This document shows positions 35,783 to 45,604 of a DNA stretch of 64,000 bases, in pieces. The stretch comes from Methyloligella halotolerans (GTDB lineage Bacteria; Pseudomonadota; Alphaproteobacteria; Rhizobiales; Methyloligellaceae). The first letter of the stretch is position 1; each line of letters begins with the position of its first letter. The stretch covers positions 44,017 through 108,016 of the forward strand of contig NZ_MASI01000009.1 in NCBI RefSeq assembly GCF_001708935.1. The letters are read 5' to 3'. The position numbers and the translations under genes were made by a program. A model generated the notes under the pieces. The model was not told the origin of the DNA. It ran no database searches and saw only the letters and a list, made by a program, of their open reading frames with translations.

Positions 35783-38524
35783 TCAGTAGGACCGGATTAG
35801 CCGTTCCAGATATTCCAGCTCGATCATGGGGCGCTGGGGATCGCCCAGGCGCCGGCGCAGCTCGTCCAGAACCTGGCGGGCGCGTTGAATGTCGATCTGG
35901 TCGGGCACCTTCACCGACAGGCCGTAATCGGGCTGGTTGTTCTTGTTCGGACGGCCAAGGGGATCGCGGGTGGTCTGGCCTTGCGCCTGGCCCTGCTGCT
36001 GGGAATCGCTCTGCATGGCTTGTTCGGCGAGGGATTTCGCACCCTCCCGCATATTGTCGAGCGCCATGCCCTGCTGCTGGGCGGCGTTGCCGAGCTGGTT
36101 CTGGCCGAGGGAGTCCTGGGCCTGGCCCATGGAATCTCCGGCATTGCCCAGTTCGCTCGGCGCTTCCGAGCCGCCCATCCGCATGGCGTCCATGAGCTGC
36201 TGGAGCTGATCCATCAGCTCGCCCTGGCGCTGGGCCAGATCGTTGCCCTGATCACCCTGTCCCTGGCCCGGCTGACCCTTCGGGCCTTCGCCCTGCTGAC
36301 CCATCTGGCCCTGCTGACCTTGTTGCCCAGGCTGCTGCTGATCGCCCTGTTGCTGCTGGCCCATCTGGCCTTGCTGCTGGTTCTGGGGCGGTTGGCCGAA
36401 CAGCTCGGGGAACATCTGCCGGCCGTACTGCATGGGCTGGCCGGGCGGGCTCACCTCGAACTGCTCGTTCTGACCCGGCCCCTGCTGCTGGTTCTTCTTG
36501 AAGGTCTCGTCCATCAACTGCTGCTGCTGATTGATGAGATCGCCAAGCTTCTCCATGGCCTTCTGCATCTGCTGCTGCTTGGCGTTCTCGGAGAATGTGC
36601 CGGTCTGCAGGCGGTTCAGTACGTCCTCAAGCTGGGACAGCATCTGCTCCGCCATCTCGTTGGAACCGGCCTGGGCCAGCTTCTTGATGTTCTCCAGCAT
36701 CTGATCGAGATTCTGCTGGGAGACCATCTGCTCGCCGGACTGGGGCTGGGCGTCCTTGGGCAGGTTGCCCTTCTCCTGGGCCTGCTGCGCCAGCTGCTGC
36801 ATGTATTTCTCGAGCTTGTCGCGGAGATTGTCGACGAGCTGCTCGATCTCCTCCGGCGAAGCACCGTTCTTCAGAGCGTCCTCGAGAGCCTGCTTGGCTG
36901 CCTTCATGGCCTGCTCGGCGGCCGGGAGATCGCCATCCTCGATGCGAAGCGCGATGTCCCAAAGCTGGTTGGCGACGGTGATGAGGGATTCGCGCGACGT
37001 GTCGTCCTCAAGGCGCCAGAAGGCGCTCCGCAGGCCGAGAAAGACGCGGAAATCCTCCTTCACCTTGTCGGCGCCAAGTGTCAGGGCGTCGAGGGCCAGG
37101 GCGACCTGGTCGGCCTGATCGGGGTGGCGGACGAGGTTGCGCCGCTGCTCGACGACCGCTTTGGCGAGGGGCTTGGTGAACTGCCGTTCCGGCAGCACGA
37201 ACTCGTAGACCTCGCTGCGCCCTTCCTGACCCGCCTGGTCCTTGGCGACCAGGGTCATGGCGACGCGCAGGCCGGCCCAGGGATGCGCGGTCAGATCCTT
37301 CGTCGAGGTGCCGGTCGCCTGCTTGATGTTCGCCTTCGGCAGCTTCAGCGCCATCTGGGGGGGCTCGAAGAGGGGATCCTTGTCCGGGTCGATGCCGGAG
37401 AGGGCGATGGGGAAGTTGCCGTCCTCTGTCTCCTGCAGCAGTTCGAACTGAGCCTCGGCGCTCGCGACACCGAAATCGTCGGAAACTTCGTAGCTCAGGC
37501 GAAGCGCGCTGCGGGGAGTCTTGGTGGGCTCGCCCTTGAGACTGATGGTCGGGGCCCGGTCGTCATCGAGGGCGAACTGCCAGCTCGCCGCGGTCTGGCC
37601 GTTGATCTCGACGGTTGCCGTGCCGGCCTTGTCGAGGGGCACATGATACTCGATGAGCTGGTTGCGCCCTTCCTCCGGCTCGATGGTCTTCGGCTTGCCG
37701 TTCTTGCCTTCGCTGAGGGTCAGGCGAACGGGCTCGCCTTCGGGCGCATGGGCCCGGACGATCAGCTCGCTTCGCTCCGGCACGGTGAGGGCGCGGAACA
37801 TCTCGGAGCCCGCGCCAAAACTCTCGCTGCCGTCGGCGAGCACGATGGGCGCTTCGCCAGTGTAGACCGGCGGGGTAACCCAGGCATCGAGGCGAAGCAG
37901 CGCCTGGGAATCGATGGGCGCGAATGCGAAGGCCTGCTTGAGGCGATTGAAGCTGTCCGGGCCGGCGATCACGATGGCGACGAACACCATGAGCAAAAGC
38001 CCCGCCCGCACGGCATAGGGATCGCGGCGGTCGTTGCGGGGCTCGGGCCAGGACGGCTTCAGCTTCTGGAGAAGTGCTGCGAGGCGCCGGCGGTGGGCGG
38101 CCCAGAGGGCGCCGGTTTCGGCATCCGCATCGCCGGAAATGGTGTCTTCGTAGGACGAGGCGGGACGATGCTTCACCCCGGCGTTCCGTTCCAGGCGGCG
38201 CACGGCGTCCTGGCGCGTGGGCCAGGTGAGGCGGGCCAGCGGGAAGAGCGACGCGAGGAGGGTAAGGGCGAAGCCGGCAAGGACCACCCGATGGGCCATG
38301 GGCGGCAGATAGACCCAAAGCTGCAGAAGGCTGACGACCAGGAAGGCGCCGACGACGATGCCGGGCCACAGCAAGGCCTCCCATACGCGCTCGGCGGCCA
38401 GGGAAAGCCAGCTCAGCGAGACACGGCTTTCAAAGCTGCGCGAAAGCTCGGCTTCGGCTTCCGCGCGCTGGCGCATTTCTCTGCGAGTCTTGAGGCTGTT
38501 CTTGCGTCTGGATACCACCGGCAT
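35783..38524 (-). CDS. TIGR02302 family protein (DUF4175)
   Basis: 913 residues. The N-terminus has two membrane helices (about 50-100), with a third near residue 180, then a large extracytoplasmic region and a strikingly Gln/Gly-rich segment (about 690-850) full of QQQ and GQ runs, ending in an ordered tail with PDQIDIQRARQVLDELRRRL. The family occurs in Alphaproteobacteria and its function is unknown. Start 38524 is preferred over TTG 38533. It lies after lysA in the argH-lptM-lysA order and is convergent with hpt. Confidence 0.87.
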   Translation of the reverse strand: MPVVSRRKNSLKTRREMRQRAEAEAELSRSFESRVSLSWLSLAAERVWEALLWPGIVVGAFLVVSLLQLWVYLPPMAHRVVLAGFALTLLASLFPLARLTWPTRQDAVRRLERNAGVKHRPASSYEDTISGDADAETGALWAAHRRRLAALLQKLKPSWPEPRNDRRDPYAVRAGLLLMVFVAIVIAGPDSFNRLKQAFAFAPIDSQALLRLDAWVTPPVYTGEAPIVLADGSESFGAGSEMFRALTVPERSELIVRAHAPEGEPVRLTLSEGKNGKPKTIEPEEGRNQLIEYHVPLDKAGTATVEINGQTAASWQFALDDDRAPTISLKGEPTKTPRSALRLSYEVSDDFGVASAEAQFELLQETEDGNFPIALSGIDPDKDPLFEPPQMALKLPKANIKQATGTSTKDLTAHPWAGLRVAMTLVAKDQAGQEGRSEVYEFVLPERQFTKPLAKAVVEQRRNLVRHPDQADQVALALDALTLGADKVKEDFRVFLGLRSAFWRLEDDTSRESLITVANQLWDIALRIEDGDLPAAEQAMKAAKQALEDALKNGASPEEIEQLVDNLRDKLEKYMQQLAQQAQEKGNLPKDAQPQSGEQMVSQQNLDQMLENIKKLAQAGSNEMAEQMLSQLEDVLNRLQTGTFSENAKQQQMQKAMEKLGDLINQQQQLMDETFKKNQQQGPGQNEQFEVSPPGQPMQYGRQMFPELFGQPPQNQQQGQMGQQQQGDQQQPGQQGQQGQMGQQGEGPKGQPGQGQGDQGNDLAQRQGELMDQLQQLMDAMRMGGSEAPSELGNAGDSMGQAQDSLGQNQLGNAAQQQGMALDNMREGAKSLAEQAMQSDSQQQGQAQGQTTRDPLGRPNKNNQPDYGLSVKVPDQIDIQRARQVLDELRRRLGDPQRPMIELEYLERLIRSY

Positions 38525-38627
38525 CCTCTCCAATCCTGGGTGAGGGAGCTTAGCTGCACTTTGCCGCCGCCCAAAGCCGATCTCGCGATTTTGTGAAGCG
38601 CGAAGGGTCGCGCTTTCGGGGCGTCGC

Positions 38628-39899
38628 CTACGCCTTCAGCCAGTCGGGCATATGCTCGGCGGCGAGCATCGTCTCGTAGGTCGGACGGGGCCGGGTCGCT
38701 GCGTAGCGGTCGCCCGAAACCAGCACCTCGGGTACGGCCAAGCGACTATTATATTGGGACGACAATACGGCGCCGTAAGCCCCGGCGGTCATGACGGCCA
38801 GGAGATCGCCGGGGGCGAGCTTCGGCAGGGCGCGGTCTTGGGCGAGAAAGTCGCCGCTTTCACAGACCGGGCCCACGATATCTGTGGTCTCAAGGACGGC
38901 ATCGGGAGCAGGCTCCCGAACCGGCCAGATCTCGTGATAGGCCTCGTAAAGGGTGGGACGCATGAGGTCGTTCATGGCCGCATCCACGATGGTGAAGCTC
39001 TTGGCCGCGCCTTCCTTCTCGTAGATCACCTGGGTGACGAGGATCCCCGCATTGCCGGCGATCATGCGGCCCGGCTCGAATAGGAGGCGGCAATCCAGGC
39101 TTTCCACGCTTTCGCGCACGAGAGCGGCGTAGTCGAGGGGAAGCGGCGGGGCGGGGGCATCGCTGCGATACGGAATGCCGAGGCCGCCGCCCAGATTGAC
39201 GAAGTTGATTGTGAAGCCGTCGGCGCGGAGCTTCCTCACCAGCTCGGTCAGCAGCGCGAAGGCATTCCGGAACGGCTCCAGATCCGTGATCTGGCTGCCG
39301 ATATGCATATGCACGCCCTCGGCCTCGATGCCGGGCAGGTCTCGGGCGAGGCCGTAGAGGTGCAGCGCCTGATCGAAGGGGATGCCGAACTTGTTCTCGG
39401 CGCGGCCCGTGGCGATCTTGTGATGGGTCTTGGCGTCGACATCCGGGTTGACCCGGAGCGCGATGCGGGCGATCGCGCCTTTGGCGTCGGCCACTTCGCT
39501 CAGGGTGCGGAGCTCGGGCTCGGATTCGACATTGAAGGCGTAGATGCCTTCCTGGAGGGCAAAGGCCATCTCCTCCCTGGTCTTGCCGACGCCAGAGAAG
39601 ACGATGCGTTCGGGGGCTACGCCGACGGCGCGGGCCCGGCGCAGCTCGCCCTGGGAGACCACGTCCATCCCCGCCCCGGCGGCGGCCAGGGTGGCGAGCA
39701 CCCCCAGATTGGAGTTCGCCTTCACCGAATAGCAGACGAGCGCGTCGAAGCCTTCGAAGGCTTCCGCGAAAACACGGTAATGACGCTGCAGCGTCGCGGT
39801 GGAATAGCAGTAGAACGGGGTGCCCACGTCTGCCGCGAGGTCGGCGAGGTTGACCTCCTCGGCGTGGAGCACGCCCCGCCGGTAGGCGAAGTGGTGCAT
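38628..39899 (-). CDS. lysA: Diaminopimelate decarboxylase
   Basis: 423 residues. It makes lysine from meso-diaminopimelate with PLP. Fold III features: PLP lysine in VCYSVKANSNLGVL, HMHIGSQI, the glycine-rich NLGGGLGIPY, FEPGRMIAGNAG, and the active-site CESGDFLA. It is downstream of lptM (18-bp gap) and argH on one strand. Confidence 0.96.
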   Translation of the reverse strand: MHHFAYRRGVLHAEEVNLADLAADVGTPFYCYSTATLQRHYRVFAEAFEGFDALVCYSVKANSNLGVLATLAAAGAGMDVVSQGELRRARAVGVAPERIVFSGVGKTREEMAFALQEGIYAFNVESEPELRTLSEVADAKGAIARIALRVNPDVDAKTHHKIATGRAENKFGIPFDQALHLYGLARDLPGIEAEGVHMHIGSQITDLEPFRNAFALLTELVRKLRADGFTINFVNLGGGLGIPYRSDAPAPPLPLDYAALVRESVESLDCRLLFEPGRMIAGNAGILVTQVIYEKEGAAKSFTIVDAAMNDLMRPTLYEAYHEIWPVREPAPDAVLETTDIVGPVCESGDFLAQDRALPKLAPGDLLAVMTAGAYGAVLSSQYNSRLAVPEVLVSGDRYAATRPRPTYETMLAAEHMPDWLKA

Positions 39900-39917
39900 G
39901 TTATCGGCTCGGAGGCG

Positions 39918-40103
39918 CTATTCGAGGAACCGGTCGATGATCAGGCGGCGGTCGGGCGCCTTCTGCATCCTGGTCTCGGGATCGGCCCGGGTCGTCGGCA
40001 CCTTCGAGGGCGGCGCCTCGAGCGAACCCTTGCGGCCGCAGGCGCTCAGGCCCACGCCCAGAAGCAGAGCGACGATGACGATCACCCGCCACGCGCTATC
40101 CAT
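39918..40103 (-). CDS. lptM: LPS translocon maturation lipoprotein LptM (YifL-like)
   Basis: 61 residues. A signal helix (WRVIVIVALLLGVG) ends in LSAC with CGRKGSLEAP, the short conserved LptM motif. LptM helps assemble the outer-membrane LptDE translocon in E. coli. Start 40103 is chosen because GGGAGG lies 7 bp upstream; the ATG at 40118 overlaps that site. It lies between argH and lysA, its usual neighbour. Confidence 0.85.
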   Translation of the reverse strand: MDSAWRVIVIVALLLGVGLSACGRKGSLEAPPSKVPTTRADPETRMQKAPDRRLIIDRFLE

Positions 40104-40221
40104 GGTTTTGCCTCCCATGGTGCTGCCCTTCCGATCCAGTTTCGTTTGGCGGCGCCCGTAAGGATCCGCCGGTTCCGACTAACCCTCTTCTATCCTGTCG
40201 GGAGCTCTTTCGCCAACCGCT

Positions 40222-41586
40222 TTATCCAGCGCCTGCCTCGCGGCGGACATTGGACGGCGCGGTTCCGCCATAGCTCTTGCGGCTCTTCACGGAGGCGGCG
40301 ACGGAGAGGACCGAATAGACGTCCTGGGTGATCTTTGGATCGATGGCCTGAAGGTCGGAAAGCTCCAGCTTTGCCAAGGGCTTACCCTTCTCCTCGGCCA
40401 GCGCAACGATGCGGCCCGTCACGTGGTGGGCATCGCGGAAGGGCAGGCCGGCCTCGCGCACCAGCCAATCCGCCAGATCGGTGGCGGTGGAAAAGCCCTG
40501 GCCGGCCGCTTTCTTCATGGCCTTCTTGTTGGGCTCCATGTCGCCGACCATGCCGGTCATGGCGGCGATGCCGAGCTTCAGAGAGACGAGGGCGTCGAAG
40601 ACGGGCTCCTTGTCCTCCTGCATATCCTTGGCATAGGCCAGCGGCAGACCCTTCATCACCATGAGCAGAGAGTGAAAGGCGCCGGCGATCCGTCCTGTCT
40701 TGGCGCGGATGAGCTCCGCGGCGTCGGGGTTGCGCTTCTGGGGCATGATGGACGAGCCCGTGGAGAACCGGTCCGACAACTTGGCGAACGAGAATTGCGC
40801 CGAGGCCCAGTTGACGATCTCCTCGGCAAGCCGCGACAGATGCATCGCCGCGATGGTCGCCGCCGCCAACGTCTCAAGGGCGAAGTCCCGGTCGGAAACC
40901 GCATCGAGAGAATTGGCCGTCGGCCGGTCGAACCGAAGGGCCTGAGCCGTCATCTCCCGGTCGATGGGAAAGCCCGTGCCGGCCAGGGCTGCAGAGCCGA
41001 GAGGCGATTCGTTCAGCCGGGCGCGAGCATCGGCGAAGCGGCCGCGGTCGCGGCTCAACATCTCGACATAGGCGAGGCAGTGATGACCGAAGGTCACCGG
41101 CTGGGCAGTCTGTAGGTGGGTGAAGCCGGGCATGACCGTGGCGGCGTGTGCTGCGGCCTGCTGCGCGAGGGCGTATTGCAGAGCCGCCAGGCCGCCATCG
41201 ATCTCGTCGATCTGGTCCCGGACGTAGAGGCGGAAGTCGGTCGCCACCTGGTCGTTGCGGGACCGCGCGGTGTGGAGCTTTCCAGCGGTCGGTCCGATCA
41301 ACTCTTTCAGGCGATTCTCGATATTGAGGTGGATGTCCTCAAGCTCTCGCGAGAAGTTGAAATCCCCCGTCTCGATCTCGTTTGCGATGGTGTCGAGCCC
41401 GCCGGAGATTGCCTTTTCTTCATCGGCAGAAATGATGCCGGTGGCGGCGAGCATGGCGGCGTGGGCTTTCGATGCCAGAATATCCTGGCGCCACAGACGC
41501 TTGTCGAAGCCGATGGAGGCGTTTATCTCCTCCATGATCTGGGCGGGGCTTAAATCAAACCGGCCGCCCCACATGGTGTTGGCCAT
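40222..41586 (-). CDS. argH: Argininosuccinate lyase
   Basis: 454 residues. It cleaves argininosuccinate to arginine and fumarate. MWGGRF at the N-terminus, [31 protein letters not shown] and the superfamily signature [12 protein letters not shown] are all present. It is divergent from the TlpA-like gene (49 bp gap), a common arrangement in Rhizobiales. Confidence 0.96.
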   Translation of the reverse strand: MANTMWGGRFDLSPAQIMEEINASIGFDKRLWRQDILASKAHAAMLAATGIISADEEKAISGGLDTIANEIETGDFNFSRELEDIHLNIENRLKELIGPTAGKLHTARSRNDQVATDFRLYVRDQIDEIDGGLAALQYALAQQAAAHAATVMPGFTHLQTAQPVTFGHHCLAYVEMLSRDRGRFADARARLNESPLGSAALAGTGFPIDREMTAQALRFDRPTANSLDAVSDRDFALETLAAATIAAMHLSRLAEEIVNWASAQFSFAKLSDRFSTGSSIMPQKRNPDAAELIRAKTGRIAGAFHSLLMVMKGLPLAYAKDMQEDKEPVFDALVSLKLGIAAMTGMVGDMEPNKKAMKKAAGQGFSTATDLADWLVREAGLPFRDAHHVTGRIVALAEEKGKPLAKLELSDLQAIDPKITQDVYSVLSVAASVKSRKSYGGTAPSNVRREAGAG

Positions 41587-41635
41587 TGTCGAGCCTTACT
41601 CCGTTGGGCGAAGCCATAAACAGGCGAGGAACCAA

Positions 41636-42348
41636 GTGAGCGACAGCGAGAGCCGAAAGCCATCGCCGATCGGATATGGGGTTGCCGCGCTTATAGCGGC
41701 GATTATCGGTTTTGGCATTATTTTTTGGGTTTTAGGGCCAGAAAATGCCGAAACAGGCACAGAAACAGCAGATTCGAATGATTCGGCCGTCGAGGCTCCG
41801 GCAGCGAAGGGACCCGGTAGCGGGCCGCTGGCCGGGCTGAACAAGGGCCATATGGCAGCTTTCGTGATCAAGAAAGCGCCCGAGCCTCTACCGCCGATGC
41901 CCATGGAAGGCGCGGACGGGAAAGAGGTCGCCATGGCCGACTTCAAGGGCAGGGTGGTGCTCCTGAACATCTGGGCGACCTGGTGCCACCCCTGCCGGGA
42001 AGAGATGCCAGCCCTGGACATGCTCCAGAAGGATCTGGGCGGCGAGGATTTCGAGGTCGTGGCGATGAATATCGACCGCGGCAGCCCGGACAAAGCGAAG
42101 GATTTCCTGAAAGAGGTGAAGGCCGAAAACCTCGCCTTCTATCGCGACCCGTCCAGCAAGCTGTTCACCCAACTCAAGGCCGTGGGGATGCCGACCACCC
42201 TGCTGGTCAACCGAGAGGGCGAGGAGATGGGTAGGTTGGTCGGGCCTGCGGAATGGGACTCGCCGGAGGCATCCGCCTGATCAAGGCAGCGATCGCCGAC
42301 GGCGGCGGCACCGGCCAATCGGATAGCGGCGCGGCGGAAACCCAATAG
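41636..42348 (+). pseudogene. tlpA: TlpA-like thiol:disulfide oxidoreductase, frameshifted near the 3' end
   Basis: Starts at GTG 41636 behind GGCGAGGAA. One membrane anchor (GVAALIAAIIGFGIIFWVL) is followed by a periplasmic thioredoxin fold with the active site WATWCHPCREEMP and VGMPTTLLVNREG. After EWDSPEA (about 42270) the frame ends at TGA 42278-42280; adding one base near 42271 gives LIKAAIAD and reaches the TAG at 42348, a 237-residue protein. The catalytic domain is nearly complete without the tail, so even a real truncation might work. TlpA proteins reduce apo-cytochrome or CuA sites. Confidence 0.8.
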
Positions 42349-42362
42349 GCAAGGGGGCGGTC

Positions 42363-42929
42363 ATGATGCGATTGCGCAGTGTGATCCGCTTCCGACTTGC
42401 CGCGCTTTCCTTGTTCCCAATTTTCCTGCTGCCCGCGCTGCTTGCGGGGTGCGCCGAGCTGCCGACCGTCAAGGAGGTCCGGCCCGGCACGCCGCTGGAG
42501 AAGGCGCCGGTGCTGGACGCGGCCAAGGCGCGCGATGCGATCAACGCCTACCGGGAAACCAAGGGGCTGAAGCCGCTCGCCGTCAACGCCCAGCTCAACC
42601 AGGCGGCCCAGATTCAGGCCGAGGATCTCGCGAAGCGGGACCTTCTCGATCACGACGGGTCGGACGGCTCGACGCCGAGCGACCGGGTGAAGCGGACGGG
42701 CTATGTGGCCGGGCTCACGGGGGAGAATATCGCGGCCGGGCAGAAGACCTGGGAAGAGGTCCTGCAGGGCTGGAAGGACAGCCCGCCCCACAATCGAAAC
42801 CTGTTGCTCCCCGATGCGACCGAGATGGGAATCGCCGTGGCGTTCGACCGCGAGACCCACTTCCGGTCGTTCTGGGCGCTGGTGCTGGCAGCGCCTCTGA
42901 CGGCGGAGAACAAATCCAACTGGGAATAG
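42363..42929 (+). CDS. CAP-domain lipoprotein
   Basis: 188 residues. A signal sequence ending in LLAGC marks a lipoprotein. The CAP (SCP/PR-1) domain has the conserved pattern AINAYRETKGLKPL, DLLDHDGSDGSTPSDRVKRTGY, GENIAAG and WKDSPPHNRNLL, with the His and Glu residues of the CAP cavity. Ribosome binding site AGGGGGCGG precedes tandem ATGs at 42363 and 42366. The role of bacterial CAP proteins is poorly defined. Confidence 0.87.
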   Translation: MMRLRSVIRFRLAALSLFPIFLLPALLAGCAELPTVKEVRPGTPLEKAPVLDAAKARDAINAYRETKGLKPLAVNAQLNQAAQIQAEDLAKRDLLDHDGSDGSTPSDRVKRTGYVAGLTGENIAAGQKTWEEVLQGWKDSPPHNRNLLLPDATEMGIAVAFDRETHFRSFWALVLAAPLTAENKSNWE

Positions 42930-42950
42930 CAGCAGCCCGTAGCGGGTGGA

Positions 42951-43844
42951 TTAACCCCCGCAGATCTCTCGTCGCAAATGAGCCGGCTGGTCGCTCAACG
43001 AAGCCTGCATAGCGAGGCCGTCGATGGTGGTGCCGAAGAGAGACTTCCAGAAATAGCGCTTGAAGCCGTTCTCCAGGAGATCGGTGACGCGGTCGCGCCG
43101 CGCAGGCACGGAAACCTCGCCCAGCACCACGGCCACGAGGCGGCGGCCGTCTCGGGTCGCGCTGGCGACGATGTTGAAGCCGGAGTCGCAAATGAAGCCG
43201 GTCTTCATGCCGTCGGCTCCTTCGAAGTCGCGCAACAGGCCGTTATGGGTGCGCAGGATCTTGTCGCCCACCTTCACGTGGCGGAGCTTGAAGATGTCGG
43301 CATATTCCGGGAATTGCAGGATGAGGGCGCGGGCGAGACGGCCGAGATCGCGGGCGGTCGTGACTTGGTCTTCGTTGGGAAGCCCGTTGGCGTTGGCGAA
43401 ATGGGTGTGGGTCATGCCCAGGTGCTGGGCCGCCGCGTTCATGCGGACCACGAAGGCCTGCTCGCTGCCCCCGCCCAGGGCTTCCGCCACCATGACCGCG
43501 ACGTCATTGGCGGATTTCACGATGATGATCTTGATGGCGATCTCGAGGGTGAGCTCCCCGCCTACGGGCAGCCCCAGCTTGGTGGGCGCCTGAGATTGGG
43601 CGTGGGCGGAGCATGAAATCATGGTGTCCATGGTCACCCGGCCGGCGCGAATATCGGAGAAGGCGATATAGGCGGTCATCAGCTTGGTGAGAGAGGCGGG
43701 GAACCACGGAACGTCGGGATCTTCCGCATAGAAGACGGTGCCGTTATAGGGCTCGAACACGAGCGCCGGTCCGGCATGGGCGAGATGGGGCGGCAGCAGC
43801 AGCGCCACTGAGAGCAGCGCAACGGCGAGACGTCTTAGCATCAT
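42951..43844 (-). CDS. D-alanyl-D-alanine carboxypeptidase (PBP5/6 type)
   Basis: 297 residues. A signal peptide (AVALLSVALLLPPHLAHA) precedes a serine peptidase S11 domain with SxxK in ASLTKLM, SxN in KSANDVA and KTG in GMKTGFI. It trims the terminal D-Ala of peptidoglycan stems. It is short, without a clear C-terminal membrane anchor domain. Starts at 43844 or the next ATG at 43841; a longer frame upstream adds 43 residues before the signal peptide and is unlikely. Confidence 0.9.
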   Translation of the reverse strand: MMLRRLAVALLSVALLLPPHLAHAGPALVFEPYNGTVFYAEDPDVPWFPASLTKLMTAYIAFSDIRAGRVTMDTMISCSAHAQSQAPTKLGLPVGGELTLEIAIKIIIVKSANDVAVMVAEALGGGSEQAFVVRMNAAAQHLGMTHTHFANANGLPNEDQVTTARDLGRLARALILQFPEYADIFKLRHVKVGDKILRTHNGLLRDFEGADGMKTGFICDSGFNIVASATRDGRRLVAVVLGEVSVPARRDRVTDLLENGFKRYFWKSLFGTTIDGLAMQASLSDQPAHLRREICGG

Positions 43845-44176
43845 CAAAGCTTCCCTCACCGGAGCCGCGCAGCATGGTTGCTGCCGGCTCAGGCGCCATT
43901 GGCTTGAGGATCCATCCCGGCCGATGCGCGTCGCGCTCGCCGGCTGTGGCGGACCCTCGTGTCTTGCGGACACCGATCGTCGGACGGTCCGGCGTCGTTG
44001 GCCTTTATTCGCTTCGATTCTAGCCCCAAACCCCCTCGAAGCGGGCGGCGAACGCCGAACGGCAGCAACTGATTTGCTGCTGGTGCGAAGACTAGCGGCT
44101 GGGCTTCAATCTTCAACTGCGAAGTTGCGGTTCAGCCTGCGTCTTCCTGCACTTATTGCGTGCTGTGGGCGGACGG
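43845..44176. other. Intergenic region between gck and the carboxypeptidase gene
   Basis: 332 bp without a convincing gene. It holds a perfect hairpin, GCAGCAA / TTGCTGC (44062-44080), and a smaller CAACT/AGTTG hairpin near 44117-44130, neither with a clear T tract. Presumably it contains the promoter of the carboxypeptidase gene and the end of the gck transcript. Confidence 0.5.
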
Positions 44177-45436
44177 TCACTTCTCGATGAGGATGGCCCG
44201 GAAGTCGTTCACATTGGTCCGGGTCGGGCCGGTCACGACCAGGTCGCCGATGGAGGAGAAGAAGTTGTAGCCGTTGTTGTCGGCCAGATAATCCTTGGCG
44301 CTAACGCCCTTGTCCGCGGCGCGTTGCAAGCTGTCCGGGGTGAGGATCGCGCCCGCATTGTCCTCGGTGCCGTCGATGCCGTCGGTGTCGGCGGCCAGGG
44401 CGTAGATGCCATCGTGCCCCTCCAGCGCGACGGTGAGAGCGAGCAGGAATTCGGCGTTGCGGCCGCCGCGCCCGTTACCCTTCACGGTGACGGTCGTCTC
44501 TCCGCCGGAGATCAGCACGCACGGCGCCTTTGCAGGCTGGCCGAACTCGGCCACCTGCCTCGCGATGCCCGCATGGACGAGAGCCACGTCTGAGGCCTCG
44601 CCCTCGATGCAGTTGGAGAGGATCATGGGCGGATAGCCTGCGTCCTCGGCGACCTTCGCCGCGGCTTCCAAGGAATCCTGGGGCGTGGCAATCATGATGT
44701 TCTCGACGGTGGCAAGACGCGGGTCGCCGGGCTTCGGCGTTTCGTTCGCCTTATCTTCCAGGACCGCGCGGACATTGTCCGGGATGTCGATGTCGTACTT
44801 CTTGAGGATCGCGATGGCGTCGGCGCCGCTCGACGGATCGGCGACGGTGGGGCCCGATGCGATGATCGACGGATCGTCGTTGGGCACGTCCGAGATCATG
44901 AGAGAGACGACGCGAGCCGGCGCAGCGGCCATGGCGAGGCGACCGCCCTTCACGGCGGAGAGATGCTTCCGCACAGAGTTCATCTCGCCGATTGTCGCGC
45001 CGGATTTCAGCAGCGCCTTGTTGATTGCCTGCTTGTCTTCGAGGCTCACCCCCTCGGCCGGCATGGCGAGGAGCGCCGAGCCGCCGCCGGAGATGAGACA
45101 GAGCACGAGATCGTCCTCGGTCAGGCCTTCGACCATCTTCAAGATGCGGGTGGCCGCTTCGCGTCCAGCGCTGTCCGGTACGGGATGGCCCGCCTCGATC
45201 ACCTCGATCTTGTCGGTCGGAAGACCATGGGCGTAACGGGTGACGACGAGACCTTCGAGCGGCCCGTCCCAATGGTCTTCGACCGCCTTGGCCATGGCCC
45301 CTCCGGCCTTGCCCGCGCCGATCACGACGTCTTGCCCTTCGGCGGCGACGGCAGATGGGGGGGGCACGCAGACGGCGGGAGAGGCTGCCTCCACGGCGGC
45401 TGCGAACATGGATTTCAGAAGCTCTTGCGGTGTCAT
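44177..45436 (-). CDS. gck: Glycerate 2-kinase (MOFRL family)
   Basis: 419 residues. It phosphorylates D-glycerate to 2-phosphoglycerate, the serine-cycle step after hydroxypyruvate reduction. GAGKAGGAMAKAVE is near the N-terminus, followed by CLISGGGSALLAMP; the MOFRL domain carries ISGGETTVTVKGNGRGGRN and ADTDGIDGTEDNAGA. Start 45436 (MTPQELL) is at the family's usual opening. It is divergent from ftfL and shares its promoter region. Confidence 0.92.
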   Translation of the reverse strand: MTPQELLKSMFAAAVEAASPAVCVPPPSAVAAEGQDVVIGAGKAGGAMAKAVEDHWDGPLEGLVVTRYAHGLPTDKIEVIEAGHPVPDSAGREAATRILKMVEGLTEDDLVLCLISGGGSALLAMPAEGVSLEDKQAINKALLKSGATIGEMNSVRKHLSAVKGGRLAMAAAPARVVSLMISDVPNDDPSIIASGPTVADPSSGADAIAILKKYDIDIPDNVRAVLEDKANETPKPGDPRLATVENIMIATPQDSLEAAAKVAEDAGYPPMILSNCIEGEASDVALVHAGIARQVAEFGQPAKAPCVLISGGETTVTVKGNGRGGRNAEFLLALTVALEGHDGIYALAADTDGIDGTEDNAGAILTPDSLQRAADKGVSAKDYLADNNGYNFFSSIGDLVVTGPTRTNVNDFRAILIEK

Positions 45437-45604
45437 GAATTCTTCGATCGAGGGTATATTAAAAGAGGTAGTCCCGGCACTTAGGGGAGGTAGAAACTGC
45501 ACATAGGATTGTCAGAAGGCAAGCGCTTGAATTAAGTTGCTGCGCTTGATAACAGCCCCGCCTTCAACGCGGGCGATGAATATTGGTTGAGTGGAGAGGA
45601 ATGC
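45437..45604. promoter_or_regulatory. Divergent gck-ftfL promoter region with direct repeats
   Basis: 168 bp between gck and the rest of the serine-cycle cluster. GCGCTTGA occurs twice in direct orientation, at 45523-45530 and 45542-45549, 19 bp apart. This could be an activator site, for example for a LysR-type regulator, but no known consensus is matched. A CCCGC/GCGGG hairpin lies near 45558. Confidence 0.5.

Noticed and set aside
35885..38596. A 900-codon open frame on the plus strand opposite the TIGR02302 gene
   Set aside because: It is the antisense shadow of a GC-rich, Gln-rich gene; its Leu-rich translation has no family features and no ribosome binding site.
43845..44176. Small frames of 75-88 codons between gck and the carboxypeptidase gene
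   Set aside because: Both strands are open by chance in GC-rich DNA; there is no ribosome binding site, motif or signal sequence.
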